From Pseudomonadota bacterium (GTDB lineage Bacteria; Desulfobacterota; Binatia; Binatales; Binataceae): a stretch of 64,000 nucleotides of DNA. The notes beneath the pieces were generated by a model. The model did no database searches. It had not been told where the DNA came from and saw only the letters and a program-made list of their open reading frames with translations. Made by a program: the position numbers and the translations under genes. This document shows, piece after piece, positions 52,124-61,159 of the stretch (its first letter is position 1; each line of letters opens with the position of its first letter). The stretch is taken from the NCBI GenBank assembly GCA_021324755.1, contig JAJPIL010000007.1, forward strand, positions 310,001 to 374,000, written 5' to 3'.

Positions 52124-53121
52124 GCGAGCGGATGCGCCTGTCTATTGCGATGGCCGTGTACAACGGCGAGCGGTTTATCCGCGAGCAGCTCGAGAGCTAC
52201 CTTGCGCAGACCCGGCTTCCCGACGAACTGGTGGTGAGCGACAACGCTTCCACCGACCGCACGCGCGAAATCGTCCTCGAGTTCGCCAAGCGTGCCCCCT
52301 TCGAAGTCAAACTCAACGTCAACGAAACCAACCTCGGCACGTGCCGTAACTTCGAGCGCGCCTTCATGAACTGCACGGGCGACATCATCTTTTGGAGCGA
52401 CTGCGACGACGTCTGGCATCCTCGCAAAGTTGAAGCCGTAGAAGAGGTATTTTTAGAGCATCCGAAGGTAGGCGTAGTTTGCCATGACGCTGAGATGATC
52501 GACGAGAGGGGGCGGCCAATTGGACTTACCCTTTGGAGGGCGTCAAACTTCCGCTTGCGAAAGCTTACCATCTACCCACCGGGCAAAGCTACTTTCACAC
52601 AGTTGTGCCGATGGTCGCCTCCTCTTTTTGGCATGAGCATGGCGATGCGTAGGTCAGCCATCGCCCATTTCCTGCCCAGCCCGTTGAACCCTAACCGAAA
52701 AGCCAGAGCAGACCTGGATGGCTGGTTGGGCCTGCTCAGCGCCGCTTCTTGGGAGAGAGCGGCGCTTCCGCTGAAGCTTGCCTACTACCGACGCCACCCA
52801 CAGCAGTTTTCGTCTCAAGCAGCATTCACATTAAGTGAAAAAGTCAGAAAAAGGAAGGAACTGGTCATTGAAGACGACGAGGTTAGACTCTTCTCAGAGG
52901 TAGCGAAGCGCCTTGAAGCAACCGACCCTGCGATCGCTGCCGTGGCACAAACGATGAGTGGCTTCCTCCAATTCAGGCAGTCACTATGCAGCCTTCCGAA
53001 ACTACGCCGCGTAATCCCGGTTTTAAGTCAACTCCTGTCTGGAAACTATCACAATTTCACACCCAGACCCTACTTGAGTGCGCTCAAGGATTTGGCGTTC
53101 GTATCCTACCTAATTCGCTGA
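52120..53121 (+). CDS. GT2-family glycosyltransferase (rhamnosyltransferase-like)
   Basis: A 333-aa inverting GT-A glycosyltransferase. It starts RLSIAMAVYNGERFIREQLESYLAQT with DNASTDRTREIV, then the metal-binding region IIFWSDCDDVWHPRKVE (DxD-like). The C-terminal part is helical. It resembles alpha-L-rhamnosyltransferases of O-antigen clusters; the donor is not certain. The ATG overlaps the stop of the methyltransferase (ATGA), indicating coupled translation. Confidence 0.92.
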   Translation: MSERMRLSIAMAVYNGERFIREQLESYLAQTRLPDELVVSDNASTDRTREIVLEFAKRAPFEVKLNVNETNLGTCRNFERAFMNCTGDIIFWSDCDDVWHPRKVEAVEEVFLEHPKVGVVCHDAEMIDERGRPIGLTLWRASNFRLRKLTIYPPGKATFTQLCRWSPPLFGMSMAMRRSAIAHFLPSPLNPNRKARADLDGWLGLLSAASWERAALPLKLAYYRRHPQQFSSQAAFTLSEKVRKRKELVIEDDEVRLFSEVAKRLEATDPAIAAVAQTMSGFLQFRQSLCSLPKLRRVIPVLSQLLSGNYHNFTPRPYLSALKDLAFVSYLIR

Positions 53122-53199
53122 GCCAGAAGCTTGATCCGAAGCTCGAAGGGAGCTTATCGATGCGCTTGCCCAGCAACTCCCCGTAAAGGATCGACAACA

Positions 53200-54414
53200 A
53201 TGAAGGTGGCTATCGCGCACTATCCTTATCCACCGTATTTCCAAGGTGGAGGAGAAACCGTCGTTGCCACGCTTGCGCAGCGGCTCGTCAGCGCGGGTCA
53301 TGAGGTCACCGTCGTTTCGCTCACGCCAGAGCGGCGAATCAAAACCGAGCATGTCTCAGGCGTCAAGGTAGTCAGAATCCCTCACGCCAACATTTACTGG
53401 GTGCTTAAAGACTTTCGGGCAAAGCGCTTTTTAAAGCCGCTGTGGCACGTCGTCGATCTATTCAATTTTGTCATCGCGGATCGGGTGCAAAGAGTTCTCG
53501 AGGCCGAAAAGCCCGACGTTGTCCATACCCACGGCATCGCAGGGATGTCCCCATTGTTGTGGAGAAGTGCCAAAGCCCTTGGCCTCGGCATAGTGCATAC
53601 GACGCACTGCTACAATTTGATCTGTCCCAGGGCATCCATGTTCCGCAGGGGACGAAACTGCTCGAGGATCTGTGCCGAGTGCCGCGGGTTTGCGTTGGTA
53701 AAGCGCGCGATGAGCCGGCACGTGGACGCTGCCATAGGCGTGAGCAATTTTATCTTGCACCGCCACCTCAGCTTCGGATTTTTCCCCAACGCTTTCATCC
53801 GCCAGGCGGTCCACAACGGTATCACGCCTGAGAAAGAAAGCATAAGCATACCGAATCATGAAGAGTTACGCCCAACCCTAAGCTTCGGCTTTTTAAGTAG
53901 GCTACCTACAATTAAGGGCGCTGGGCTCTTGCTCCAAGAGTTCGCGCGCTTAGACGGCATGCCAGCCGAGCTGCTAATCGGTGGTAGCGGAGAGAGCGCG
54001 TACGAGCGACGGGTCAGAGAGCGATCGGGAGAGAAGGTCAAGCTACTCGGTTTCGTGAACCCGCGCGAGTTTTTCAAAAACGTAGGGGTTTTGATCGTTC
54101 CGTCTCTGTGGCACGAACCATTCGGAATGGTGACTCTCGAGGCCTACTCTTATGGCGTGCCGGTTATAGGCTCGAAAAGAGGCGGAATACCGGAGCTCAT
54201 TGAAGATGGAAAAACAGGGTTCCTTTTCGAGCCGGACAATCCGGGAGAACTGGCGCAAGTCATGCAACGCTTCGTCGAGCGCCCGCAGCTCGCGAGGGAG
54301 CTCGGCGCCAATGCGCGCGAGCACGCCATCGAGAACTTCTCGGTCGAGCGGATGGTCAACGACTACGTGGACGTCTACACACGAACGATCGAGGTCATGC
54401 GGCAAAAGGTATGA
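53200..54414 (+). CDS. GT4-family glycosyltransferase
   Basis: A 404-aa retaining GT-B enzyme. The N-terminal domain starts MKVAIAHYPYPPYFQGGGETVVATLAQRLV and has VVHTHGIAGMSPLLW. A cysteine-containing loop (CPRASMFRRGRNCSRICAEC) is seen in a subset of GT4 enzymes. The C-terminal domain holds the donor motif PSLWHEPFGMVTLEAYSYGVPV followed by GGIPELIEDGKTGFLF. The start ATG 53200 has AAAGGA 9 nt upstream. The frame's upstream extension is not supported. Confidence 0.93.
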   Translation: MKVAIAHYPYPPYFQGGGETVVATLAQRLVSAGHEVTVVSLTPERRIKTEHVSGVKVVRIPHANIYWVLKDFRAKRFLKPLWHVVDLFNFVIADRVQRVLEAEKPDVVHTHGIAGMSPLLWRSAKALGLGIVHTTHCYNLICPRASMFRRGRNCSRICAECRGFALVKRAMSRHVDAAIGVSNFILHRHLSFGFFPNAFIRQAVHNGITPEKESISIPNHEELRPTLSFGFLSRLPTIKGAGLLLQEFARLDGMPAELLIGGSGESAYERRVRERSGEKVKLLGFVNPREFFKNVGVLIVPSLWHEPFGMVTLEAYSYGVPVIGSKRGGIPELIEDGKTGFLFEPDNPGELAQVMQRFVERPQLARELGANAREHAIENFSVERMVNDYVDVYTRTIEVMRQKV

Positions 54415-54504
54415 GCGCCGCTGACCTTTGAGCTGCGTTCTAAGGTGAAAACATTGAGGCTATCAGGGGAAGCCGAAATGACTCGAAGCGTAGAGCGAAA
54501 TCTC

Positions 54505-54532
54505 CACTATAACCGACTTCACTATAACCGAC
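54505..54532 (+). repeat. 15-bp tandem repeat just before the polymerase start
   Basis: CACTATAACCGACTT (54505-54519) is followed by CACTATAACCGAC (54520-54532), ending 4 nt before the ATG at 54537. The repeat occupies the place of the ribosome-binding site, which is otherwise not visible. Confidence 0.75.
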
Positions 54533-54536
54533 GGCG

Positions 54537-55934
54537 ATGATCTCGCTGGGTCATTTCTCAACCAACCGCGAACTGGCGGCCGTTTTGAACCGGCGGGGCG
54601 CGACTGTCCACGGCACCCGGGTTCCGGTCACACGGTGGGTGCTTCTCTTCTACGTGCTGGCCGCCGTTATGATATCTGGGGATATCGTCTTTGTTTTCTC
54701 CGTTCCTATGACCGTCCGCTGGGCGCAACTGTGCCTGTTATTCCCCATTTCTCTCGCGTTAGCGAAAAGTAGGGCCGCTTTGAAGGTTCGCTGGCCCTTA
54801 GGTTTCCACTGGCTACTGCTCTGGACGCTGTTTATGTTCGCTTTCGTCCCCAATAGCAGCTTTCCCTTGTTCAGCGCCGAATACGCTGGCTGGTTGCTAT
54901 TCAATGTTGCACTCGTCTTTGCGACGGTCCAGCTATTTCATCTAGCCGAATTGACCGCTCTTATGCGCTGGTATGTGCTGTCATTTCTCGGGCCGGCTCT
55001 GTTCGGGCTCTTGCAGTTTATGGCCCCGGTATTTGGCATCCCTGTGCCGCTTACTCGCCAGTGGTGGATTCCGGGTGTCTTCGCTCGGATTAACGGATTC
55101 TCGTACGAGCCTTCTTACTTCGCGATGTATCTTGCGACTGGATGGGTAATGAGTGCCTACCTTCTTCGCCATCCAGTTCGCTGGATTTCGCGGAGATTGC
55201 TAAAGTTTTGCTTCCTCGTCGAAGGAGCCGCGTTGATGCTTTCCGGAGCCCGGACAGCGTGGCTTCTTTTTGGGGTCTGGTTTCTGCAATTTCCCCTGAG
55301 GCTTGCCGCAAAGCTCCTCACCGGCCGTGTCCATGTGCGTAGTCTAAGGATCACGCTGGGTGGGCTGACAATCGCCGTGCTTGGCGCGTTGTTGGTGGTA
55401 AGGCTAATCGGCGTGGATAACATCGCAATAGTGTTCAGAGGAACTGGCTTACTGGGACAGGATGCCTCATGGTCTTTCGCTCAGAGAGCCAATATGCTCA
55501 TGGATACGTTCCAGGCTTTCTGGAATTCTCCGCTGATAGGCAGAAGCCTCGGAGGCGTTAACGTGGCCGTTGCGGAGCTGCATGGTTACAAACCAGAGAC
55601 GTTTGAAGAGGCCTCAAAACTTTTCACCGGGTTAGGTGCGTTCCTCGAAGTGCTGGCGGCCAGCGGGGCGGTGGGCGTAATTCCATTCCTAATTTATTGG
55701 AGCCTTCTGATGTGGAAGCCTTGGGTGGCTCGAACGATCCTGCCGCCGAATGAGCGATCGACAATGCTGGCGCTAGTTGTCTCACTTGCAATGGCGACGG
55801 TAATTTTGCAAGTGAATCAAAACGTGCTGAGGCCATATCTCTGGTTTCACGTTGCCATATTGTCAGCGTACTACGACGCGGCGGTTCGCAGCGTGAGAAG
55901 CCTAAGGCTTTATCCGAAGTGCGGAAGCAGGTGA
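54537..55934 (+). CDS. O-antigen/EPS polymerase-like membrane protein (Wzy or O-antigen ligase type)
   Basis: A 465-aa polytopic protein with about 11-12 helices. The long periplasmic loop contains RINGFSYEPSYFAMYLATGW, a Glu-Pro-Ser motif typical of Wzy/O-antigen ligase-like proteins, and later an R-containing segment ARTAWLLFGVW. It would join lipid-linked repeat units in the periplasm. The start ATG 54537 has no visible Shine-Dalgarno; a tandem repeat sits there. It is preceded by a 120-bp gap and followed by a hairpin at 55945-55980. Confidence 0.85.
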   Translation: MISLGHFSTNRELAAVLNRRGATVHGTRVPVTRWVLLFYVLAAVMISGDIVFVFSVPMTVRWAQLCLLFPISLALAKSRAALKVRWPLGFHWLLLWTLFMFAFVPNSSFPLFSAEYAGWLLFNVALVFATVQLFHLAELTALMRWYVLSFLGPALFGLLQFMAPVFGIPVPLTRQWWIPGVFARINGFSYEPSYFAMYLATGWVMSAYLLRHPVRWISRRLLKFCFLVEGAALMLSGARTAWLLFGVWFLQFPLRLAAKLLTGRVHVRSLRITLGGLTIAVLGALLVVRLIGVDNIAIVFRGTGLLGQDASWSFAQRANMLMDTFQAFWNSPLIGRSLGGVNVAVAELHGYKPETFEEASKLFTGLGAFLEVLAASGAVGVIPFLIYWSLLMWKPWVARTILPPNERSTMLALVVSLAMATVILQVNQNVLRPYLWFHVAILSAYYDAAVRSVRSLRLYPKCGSR

Positions 55935-55944
55935 TGGCCAAAGC

Positions 55945-55980
55945 GCCGCCAAAGCCTAACGAATACTGATAATTGGCGGC
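55945..55980 (+). terminator. Inverted repeat after the polymerase gene
   Basis: GCCGCCAA (55945-55952) and TTGGCGGC (55973-55980) pair perfectly around 20 nt, 10 nt after the stop codon. No U-run follows, so termination is possible but not proven. Confidence 0.4.
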
Positions 55981-56098
55981 ACCATCTCATAGCCTTTTGA
56001 GGCACCAGAAGCCTATAATAGCGACCCGCGTGTTGCTGAACGATAACAGTGGAACCAGCACAGATGCGACGCTAATTTTCAGAAGGCGAGTTTTTAAG

Positions 56099-56251
56099 AT
56101 GGCGGAGTTGTCGAGCGCTTGCATGCTTTGCTCGAGTTCGGATTTACGAACGGTCGATTCTTCGATCGCGCTGTGTCAGTCCAACAGTTGCGCATTCTTC
56201 TTCAGAAACCCACGCTGCGAACTAACAGACCATCATGATCGTTGGCGTTGA
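56099..56251 (+). pseudogene. Methyltransferase N-terminal remnant
   Basis: About 50 codons starting MAELSSACMLCSSSDLRTVD and ending after CQSNSCAFFFRNPRCE. The spacing C-x2-C ... C-x4-C-x-F-x-F-x-N-P-R matches the zinc-knuckle start of SAM methyltransferases such as the one at 51035 in this locus. No methyltransferase domain follows: the glycosyltransferase ATG at 56235 begins before its stop. It is therefore a truncated relic or a free-standing knuckle peptide. An AAGG lies about 12 nt upstream. Confidence 0.5.
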
Positions 56252-57380
56252 GGCTCGGCTATTAAGCGGAAACAAAACCGGAATTGGGCGTTACGTCTTC
56301 GAGCTTTTGCGTAACCTCGAGAATTTGTTGCCTAAAGCGAGGTTTGTACTTTACTCGCCCTGGCCCTTTGAATGGAAGTACTCGAGTGACAGATGGCACA
56401 TTCGGATCGATCCGCTTGCCGATCTGCTATCAAAAGGTAGAAGCAGGTGGTTTACCAAGAATCTTTGGGCCATCCTGATGTTACCAAGGCTCGTCAGGGT
56501 TGACCGACTAGACGTTTTTTGGGCAACACAAGCACCTTTTATTCCTTTAGTTCGCGACGACAACGCTGGCCCGCCAGTTGTCACGACGCTGCACGATCTG
56601 CCACATAGAGTAGCTCCACGCACCCTGCGGCGGGTATCACTAGCCGGTCACCTGATACTCGAGTCGCGGTTGCGCCATGCTCACGCAATCGTAACTAACT
56701 CGCAAGGCACGGCAGAGCGCCTCAAGACTCACCTTGGACTAGACGCAACTGCAGTGGTTAATCCCGGCGTATCTAGTGAGTTTGCACCAAAAGGAGCTAC
56801 GGAAATCGCCGAATGTCTTAGGCGTTACGGTGTAGAGCGACCGTATCTTTTGGCGGTCGCTAGCGCAGACAAGCGGAAAAACCTAGAGGCTCTGGTAAAA
56901 GCTTTTATGGATTTCTGCAGTCTCAATTCCGTGCACAATTTAACACTGGCTATCGTTGGCGACGTCAGACAATCAAAGGCGTTGCGGCGCGTACAACGGC
57001 TCCTCAACCGGAAGGAGGCGGCAAGCATCCGCTGGCTGGGATTTGTGGCAGACTCTGACCTTCCAGCTCTTTACTCAGGAGCAGAAGGGCTGCTATTCCC
57101 TTCGCTTTACGAGGGATTTGGAATGCCGGTGCTGGAAGCCCGAGCTTGCGGAACGCCCGTGTTGACTTCTGACCTCCCGGAAACTCGCGAGGCTGGAGAG
57201 AACGACGCTATATACGTCACACCCACTGTGGAGGGAATAGTTTCCGGAATAGGGCAGCTATTGTCGCAATCGAAAAGGCCGAGCGTAGATCGCGACCGTT
57301 GGTCTTGGCGAAGAAGCGCGGAAATGATGGCAAGTGTCATCGAAGAGGTTGCTAGTGGTCGACGCACCCTCACGGGTTGA
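56235..57380 (+). CDS. GT4-family glycosyltransferase (mannosyltransferase-like)
   Basis: A 381-aa GT-B enzyme. It opens MIVGVEARLLSGNKTGIGRYVFELLR, with TTLHDLPHRVAPRTLRR and HAIVTNSQGTAERLK. The C-terminal domain has PYLLAVASADKRKNLEALVKAF and the donor motif LFPSLYEGFGMPVLEARACGTPVLTSDLPETREAG. The family includes mannosyl- and galactosyltransferases of EPS loci. The start ATG 56235 lies within the methyltransferase relic. Its TGA overlaps the TTG start of the following GT9 fragment. Confidence 0.92.
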   Translation: MIVGVEARLLSGNKTGIGRYVFELLRNLENLLPKARFVLYSPWPFEWKYSSDRWHIRIDPLADLLSKGRSRWFTKNLWAILMLPRLVRVDRLDVFWATQAPFIPLVRDDNAGPPVVTTLHDLPHRVAPRTLRRVSLAGHLILESRLRHAHAIVTNSQGTAERLKTHLGLDATAVVNPGVSSEFAPKGATEIAECLRRYGVERPYLLAVASADKRKNLEALVKAFMDFCSLNSVHNLTLAIVGDVRQSKALRRVQRLLNRKEAASIRWLGFVADSDLPALYSGAEGLLFPSLYEGFGMPVLEARACGTPVLTSDLPETREAGENDAIYVTPTVEGIVSGIGQLLSQSKRPSVDRDRWSWRRSAEMMASVIEEVASGRRTLTG

Positions 57381-57928
57381 GAACTGTGCGACACGCAAGG
57401 TACGGCGCGCGAAACATCTTACGCGAAAACGCGCTGCGGAGATGGCCGCTCGGGTCTTACGCGGAGCTAGCAGCCAAGCTTGTGAATTACGGCGCAAACG
57501 TGATCATCACTGGGGATGCGGGCGATGCTTGGGTCTCGGAGGCCTTCCGCGGCCTGCCGGTTCAAGACCTGGTAGGCAAGACCGAATTGGAGGACTTGCT
57601 CGCCGTGTACGCTGCGTGCGACGTCGTGGTGACACATGACAGCGGACCGTCGCATCTTGCCCAACTGGCGCGCACGCCGCTGGTCGCTCTTTTCGGGCCT
57701 ACGAATCCACATGAGTTCCTTCTGCATCTTTCCGGCGGTCAGCTTTTTTGGGGTGGAGCAGGGCTTTCTTGTCGCCCCTGCTATGACGGCAAAGATTTTG
57801 CGGCATGCAGCAACAACGTGTGCCTGCAAGAGATAGGCGTCGATAGCGTATACGATGCGGTGGTCGATGTGCTGCGCCGCAAAGGCAACGTTGCACCGTG
57901 TCCTCACCCTACAGGAGTCGGGGGATGA
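57377..57928 (+). pseudogene. GT9 heptosyltransferase-like gene lacking its N-terminal half
   Basis: A 183-codon frame containing only the C-terminal donor-binding half of an ADP-heptose:LPS heptosyltransferase-like protein: ARNILRENALRRWPLGSYAELAAKLV, VIITGDAGDAWV, VVVTHDSGPSHLAQLARTPLVALFGPTNP, and the disulfide-type motif CRPCYDGKDFAAC near the C-terminus. The first Rossmann domain of about 180 residues, which binds the acceptor, is absent, and the frame begins at the end of the upstream glycosyltransferase. It is probably inactive as a transferase. TTG 57377 or GTG 57386 could start translation. It overlaps the next relic by ATGA. Confidence 0.7.
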
Positions 57929-58146
57929 CCCGCGCATCCGGCTCGCGCGTTGTGGCATCGGACCTCCCTGAGGCGGGCAAGGCTGGCGAAGGCGACACAG
58001 TTTACATCGCCTCGAATGAACAGAGGATTCGCTTCGGCAACTTGAACGGTCAGCCTCGTAGAGCTGGATTGCGAGCACTGCTTGTCGGATCGCCGCGCGT
58101 CGTAGGTTTAGCCAGGCGAGATAAGCCGGTTGCGCCTTCAGTCTAA
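57925..58146 (+). pseudogene. GT4 glycosyltransferase C-terminal remnant
   Basis: A 73-codon frame with AGGAG upstream and an ATGA overlap with the GT9 fragment. It reads SGSRVVASDLPEAGKAGEGDTVYIAS, the segment that follows the donor-site motif in GT4 enzymes (compare ACGTPVLTSDLPETREAGENDAIYVTP in the gene at 56235). Everything before and the last helix are missing. It is a relic of a second, similar glycosyltransferase. Confidence 0.65.
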
Positions 58147-58177
58147 GCGGAGTCAAAGTAACCAACGAGGCAAGATT

Positions 58178-59419
58178 ATGCGGGTGGCGGTAGTGCACGA
58201 TTGGCTCGTCACTTATGCTGGAGCGGAGCGGGTGCTCGAGCAGATCTTGGCCCTTTTCCCTGAGGCGGACGTCTTTACCCTGGTGGACTTTCTACCTTCC
58301 GACCGCCGGCAGTTTCTCGACGGTCGCAAGGTGGTAACCTCTTTCATCCAGCGGCTGCCACGCGCGAGAAATGCCTACCGGAGCTATCTTCCACTGTTCC
58401 CCTTAGCCGTGGAACAGTTCGACCTGAGCAGTTACGATGTCGTTATCTCGTCGTCCCACGCCGCGGCAAAAGGCATCATCGCGCGGCCTGACCAAACCCA
58501 CATTTGCTACTGTCACACTCCAGCCCGCTATGCATGGGACCTGCAAGACCATTATTTGAACGATGCTCGCCTCGGCAAAGGAATCAAAGGCGCGCTCGTA
58601 CGGATCGTGCTCCATTACTTTCGGCTATGGGATGTCGCAGCTTCGTCGAGGGTGGACTACTTCGTCGCCAACTCGCATTACGTTGCCAGACGGCTTGCCA
58701 AAACCTACCGGCGCGACGCCGCTGTCATCTACCCTCCTGTCGACGTGGAACGTTTCACACCCGCTGACGCCAAACGAGACTACTACCTCACCGTCTCCCG
58801 CTTTGTGCCCTACAAAAAAATCGACCTTATCGTGGATGCGTTCCGCGCAATGCCGGACAGAAAGCTTGTGATAGTGGGGGACGGTCCGGAACGCGCCAAA
58901 ATTTTTGCCAAGGCCGCCGGAGCTAGCAATATCTCCATCCTCGGCTACAGGAGCGATTCAGAAGTGATTGAACTGATGCGGGGAGCGCGGGCGTTCGTTT
59001 ACTGCGCCGAAGAGGATTTCGGTATCGTTCTCGTCGAAGCACAGGCATGCGGCACGCCGGTCGTCGCTTATGGGAAAGGCGGCGCTGCCGAAACCGTGGT
59101 AGACGGCGTAACCGGAGTGTTGTACGACGCTCAGGTGCCGGAAGCCATTGTCGACGCGATAATGCGGGCGGAAAAAATTCGCTTCGACACTCGAACGATA
59201 AGAAATAAGGCCGAGCGTTTTTCTGCTGCCCGCTTCAGAAAAGAGTTTTCGGACTTTGTTCGAAGCGTTACCAACACGCGTTTTCCAGTTGCGTCGAACG
59301 CTAGCGACGACGCACTCGATTTGCAGCGCAAAAGCTCGACGCCTTACGGCATGGAAGCTCTTCCGATTTCCACCTGTACCAGTTCGAGTAAATTGCCAGA
59401 TAGGCAATCGACGGACTGA
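58178..59419 (+). CDS. GT4-family glycosyltransferase (WbaZ/mannosyltransferase-like)
   Basis: A 413-aa GT-B enzyme. It starts MRVAVVHDWLVTYAGAERVLEQILALFPEADVFTLVDFLP and has ICYCHTPARYAWDL and DYFVANSHYVARRLAKTYRRDAAVIYPPVD. The donor site is VYCAEEDFGIVLVEAQACGTPVVAYGKGG. This subgroup includes WbaZ and other O-antigen mannosyl- or rhamnosyltransferases. The C-terminal 40 residues are unusual and Ser/Thr-rich. The start ATG 58178 is fixed by GAGG (58167-58170) 7 nt upstream. Confidence 0.93.
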   Translation: MRVAVVHDWLVTYAGAERVLEQILALFPEADVFTLVDFLPSDRRQFLDGRKVVTSFIQRLPRARNAYRSYLPLFPLAVEQFDLSSYDVVISSSHAAAKGIIARPDQTHICYCHTPARYAWDLQDHYLNDARLGKGIKGALVRIVLHYFRLWDVAASSRVDYFVANSHYVARRLAKTYRRDAAVIYPPVDVERFTPADAKRDYYLTVSRFVPYKKIDLIVDAFRAMPDRKLVIVGDGPERAKIFAKAAGASNISILGYRSDSEVIELMRGARAFVYCAEEDFGIVLVEAQACGTPVVAYGKGGAAETVVDGVTGVLYDAQVPEAIVDAIMRAEKIRFDTRTIRNKAERFSAARFRKEFSDFVRSVTNTRFPVASNASDDALDLQRKSSTPYGMEALPISTCTSSSKLPDRQSTD

Positions 59420-59752
59420 GGCTCTTTCTGCCGACCGGCTCCGCCGTTTAGCCCAACCGGCAGATCGTTCGTCTGGCATCCAGAGAAAATGTAAGCTTTC
59501 TCTATAAGATTCTTTTTTAGCCTTTTGTTTTCCCTATCTGCTACCCAAAGATTCGACCCATCGTCAAAAGCTATTCCAGATAAATTGCGTCACCGCCTGT
59601 ATGGTTTGCCCTTGAAAAACCGAAAAGATCGCGTAAGATGTTGGTCACCGATCTATTCGAAAAGCTGAGGTTAGGGTAACGCTTGAACGTCAGGCTTGTA
59701 GCGATGATCTAGCCGAACACAACCGCACGTTCCAGGAGGGAGGGCGCTACTG
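59420..59752. other. Gap of about 330 bp within the locus
   Basis: No gene. The gap contains a T-rich run near 59508-59530, the promoter candidate at 59612-59639 and the strong AGGAGGGAGGG site for the next gene. It probably divides the locus into two transcripts. Confidence 0.45.
59612..59639 (+). promoter_or_regulatory. Possible sigma-70 promoter ahead of the priming transferase
   Basis: TTGAAA (59612-59617) and TAAGAT (59634-59639) are separated by 16 nt, 114 nt upstream of the start at 59753. The -35 box matches five of six consensus bases and the -10 box four of six. Confidence 0.35.
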
Positions 59753-61159
59753 GTGCTTAGACGAAAGCAAAGGTTATTTGCGCAAATCCTCTTGTGCGCC
59801 GACCTGGGAACGTTAGGCGCGAGCTGGGTTGGAGCGATTTTGGTTAGAAGCAAGCTTTTGCGGCCCACGTTGGGTCCGCTTCTTCCTTCCCCAACTTTCG
59901 AATACGACTGGGTGCCGTGGGCGGCGTTCGCGATCTGGGCTTTGAGCGAATACCAGTTCGACCTTTTCGACGCTTCGGTTTACAACGCTCCCGCAACGAT
60001 CGCGAAAAATCTCTTGAAAGCGCATCTGATGGCTTCACTTATTCTGATGAGCCTGGTCTACATGAGCGGCCCTCCAGCCATGAGCCGGTTCGTGGTGGAG
60101 TTCTTCATAGCCGCAAGCTACGTCACGCTCTTCGCGGAGAAAGTGGGCTTGACGTGGCTTTTGAGGAAAATAGCGATGCGCCGGCGCGCGCGCAAATTTT
60201 GGCAAGTGCTGTTGGTGGGAAACCCGGACGGGATGGCGGCGTTTCACGAACTTCTGCGCCAAAACCCGTACTGGAGCGCCGAAGTTGCGGGCGAAATTTC
60301 GGTGACGGACTCGAACGAAGCTAGCGCAGATCGCGACTGGCTCGAGCTTCTCAAGCGCTACGTCGTGGATGAGGTGGTCGTCGTCTGCGACCAGACCAGC
60401 GCAAGCACTTACTCCTCGCTTCAGAGCGCCTGCCAAGAGCGAGGGATCGTCTTTCGGATGCTGGTGGAGCTTCCTCGACCCGCGGTGGGCAAGTACGTAG
60501 TCGACGACCTGGGGGCCGGACGCTATTTAGTTTCCTTAGAAACCGTCCCGCAAGACATCCTGGCGCTGACCTTAAAGCGAGCGATAGACGTTTTGGGGTC
60601 GCTTGTGGGGCTCGTGATCTGCGGTCTCGTTTATCTTTGGTACCGTCCGCGCCTTGCGCGCGAAGCGCCAGGCCCCACGTTTTTCTTCCAGACTCGCATC
60701 GGTCAAAACGGCCGTATTTTTACCTGTTATAAGTTTCGAACCATGTATCTAGACGCTGAAAACCAGCTGGAGAAAATTCAACAGCTGAGCAAGAAGGGCG
60801 CCTTTTTTCTTAAGTTTGAAGACGATCCACGGGTTTTTCCGTCCGGAAAGACGCTGCGCCGATACCATTTGGACGAGTTGCCTCAGTTCTGGAACGTCTT
60901 GCGCGGCGAAATGAGCCTGGTCGGTCCGCGACCTGTGGCGTTGCGGGAGCTGGTCAGTTGGGACAGGCGCCATTTCCGCCGGTTGAGCATGAAGCCGGGA
61001 ATTACTGGTCTTTTTCAGATCTACGGGCACAACGCCGTTGACGGCTTCGACGATGTGGTTAGGCTTGACTGCGAATACATAGACAACTGGTCGCTGTGGT
61101 TGGACTTCAAAATCATGGCCAAGACCGTCGGGAAGGTCCTGCGTGGCGACGGGATGTGA
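59753..61159 (+). CDS. Priming polyprenyl-phosphate sugar-1-phosphate transferase (WcaJ/EpsZ type)
   Basis: A 468-aa polyisoprenyl-phosphate hexose-1-phosphate transferase that starts repeat-unit synthesis on undecaprenyl phosphate. Four N-terminal helices (to about 140) and a CoA-binding-like domain (FWQVLLVGNPDGMAAFHELL) precede the bacterial sugar-transferase domain: LKRAIDVLGSLVGLVICG, RIGQNGRIFTCYKFRTMY, DPRVFPSGKTLRRYHLDELPQFWNVLRGEMSLVGPRPV and the closing LDFKIMAKTVGKVLRGDG. The GTG start at 59753 has AGGAGGGAGGG ending 8 nt upstream. Confidence 0.95.
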   Translation: MLRRKQRLFAQILLCADLGTLGASWVGAILVRSKLLRPTLGPLLPSPTFEYDWVPWAAFAIWALSEYQFDLFDASVYNAPATIAKNLLKAHLMASLILMSLVYMSGPPAMSRFVVEFFIAASYVTLFAEKVGLTWLLRKIAMRRRARKFWQVLLVGNPDGMAAFHELLRQNPYWSAEVAGEISVTDSNEASADRDWLELLKRYVVDEVVVVCDQTSASTYSSLQSACQERGIVFRMLVELPRPAVGKYVVDDLGAGRYLVSLETVPQDILALTLKRAIDVLGSLVGLVICGLVYLWYRPRLAREAPGPTFFFQTRIGQNGRIFTCYKFRTMYLDAENQLEKIQQLSKKGAFFLKFEDDPRVFPSGKTLRRYHLDELPQFWNVLRGEMSLVGPRPVALRELVSWDRRHFRRLSMKPGITGLFQIYGHNAVDGFDDVVRLDCEYIDNWSLWLDFKIMAKTVGKVLRGDGM

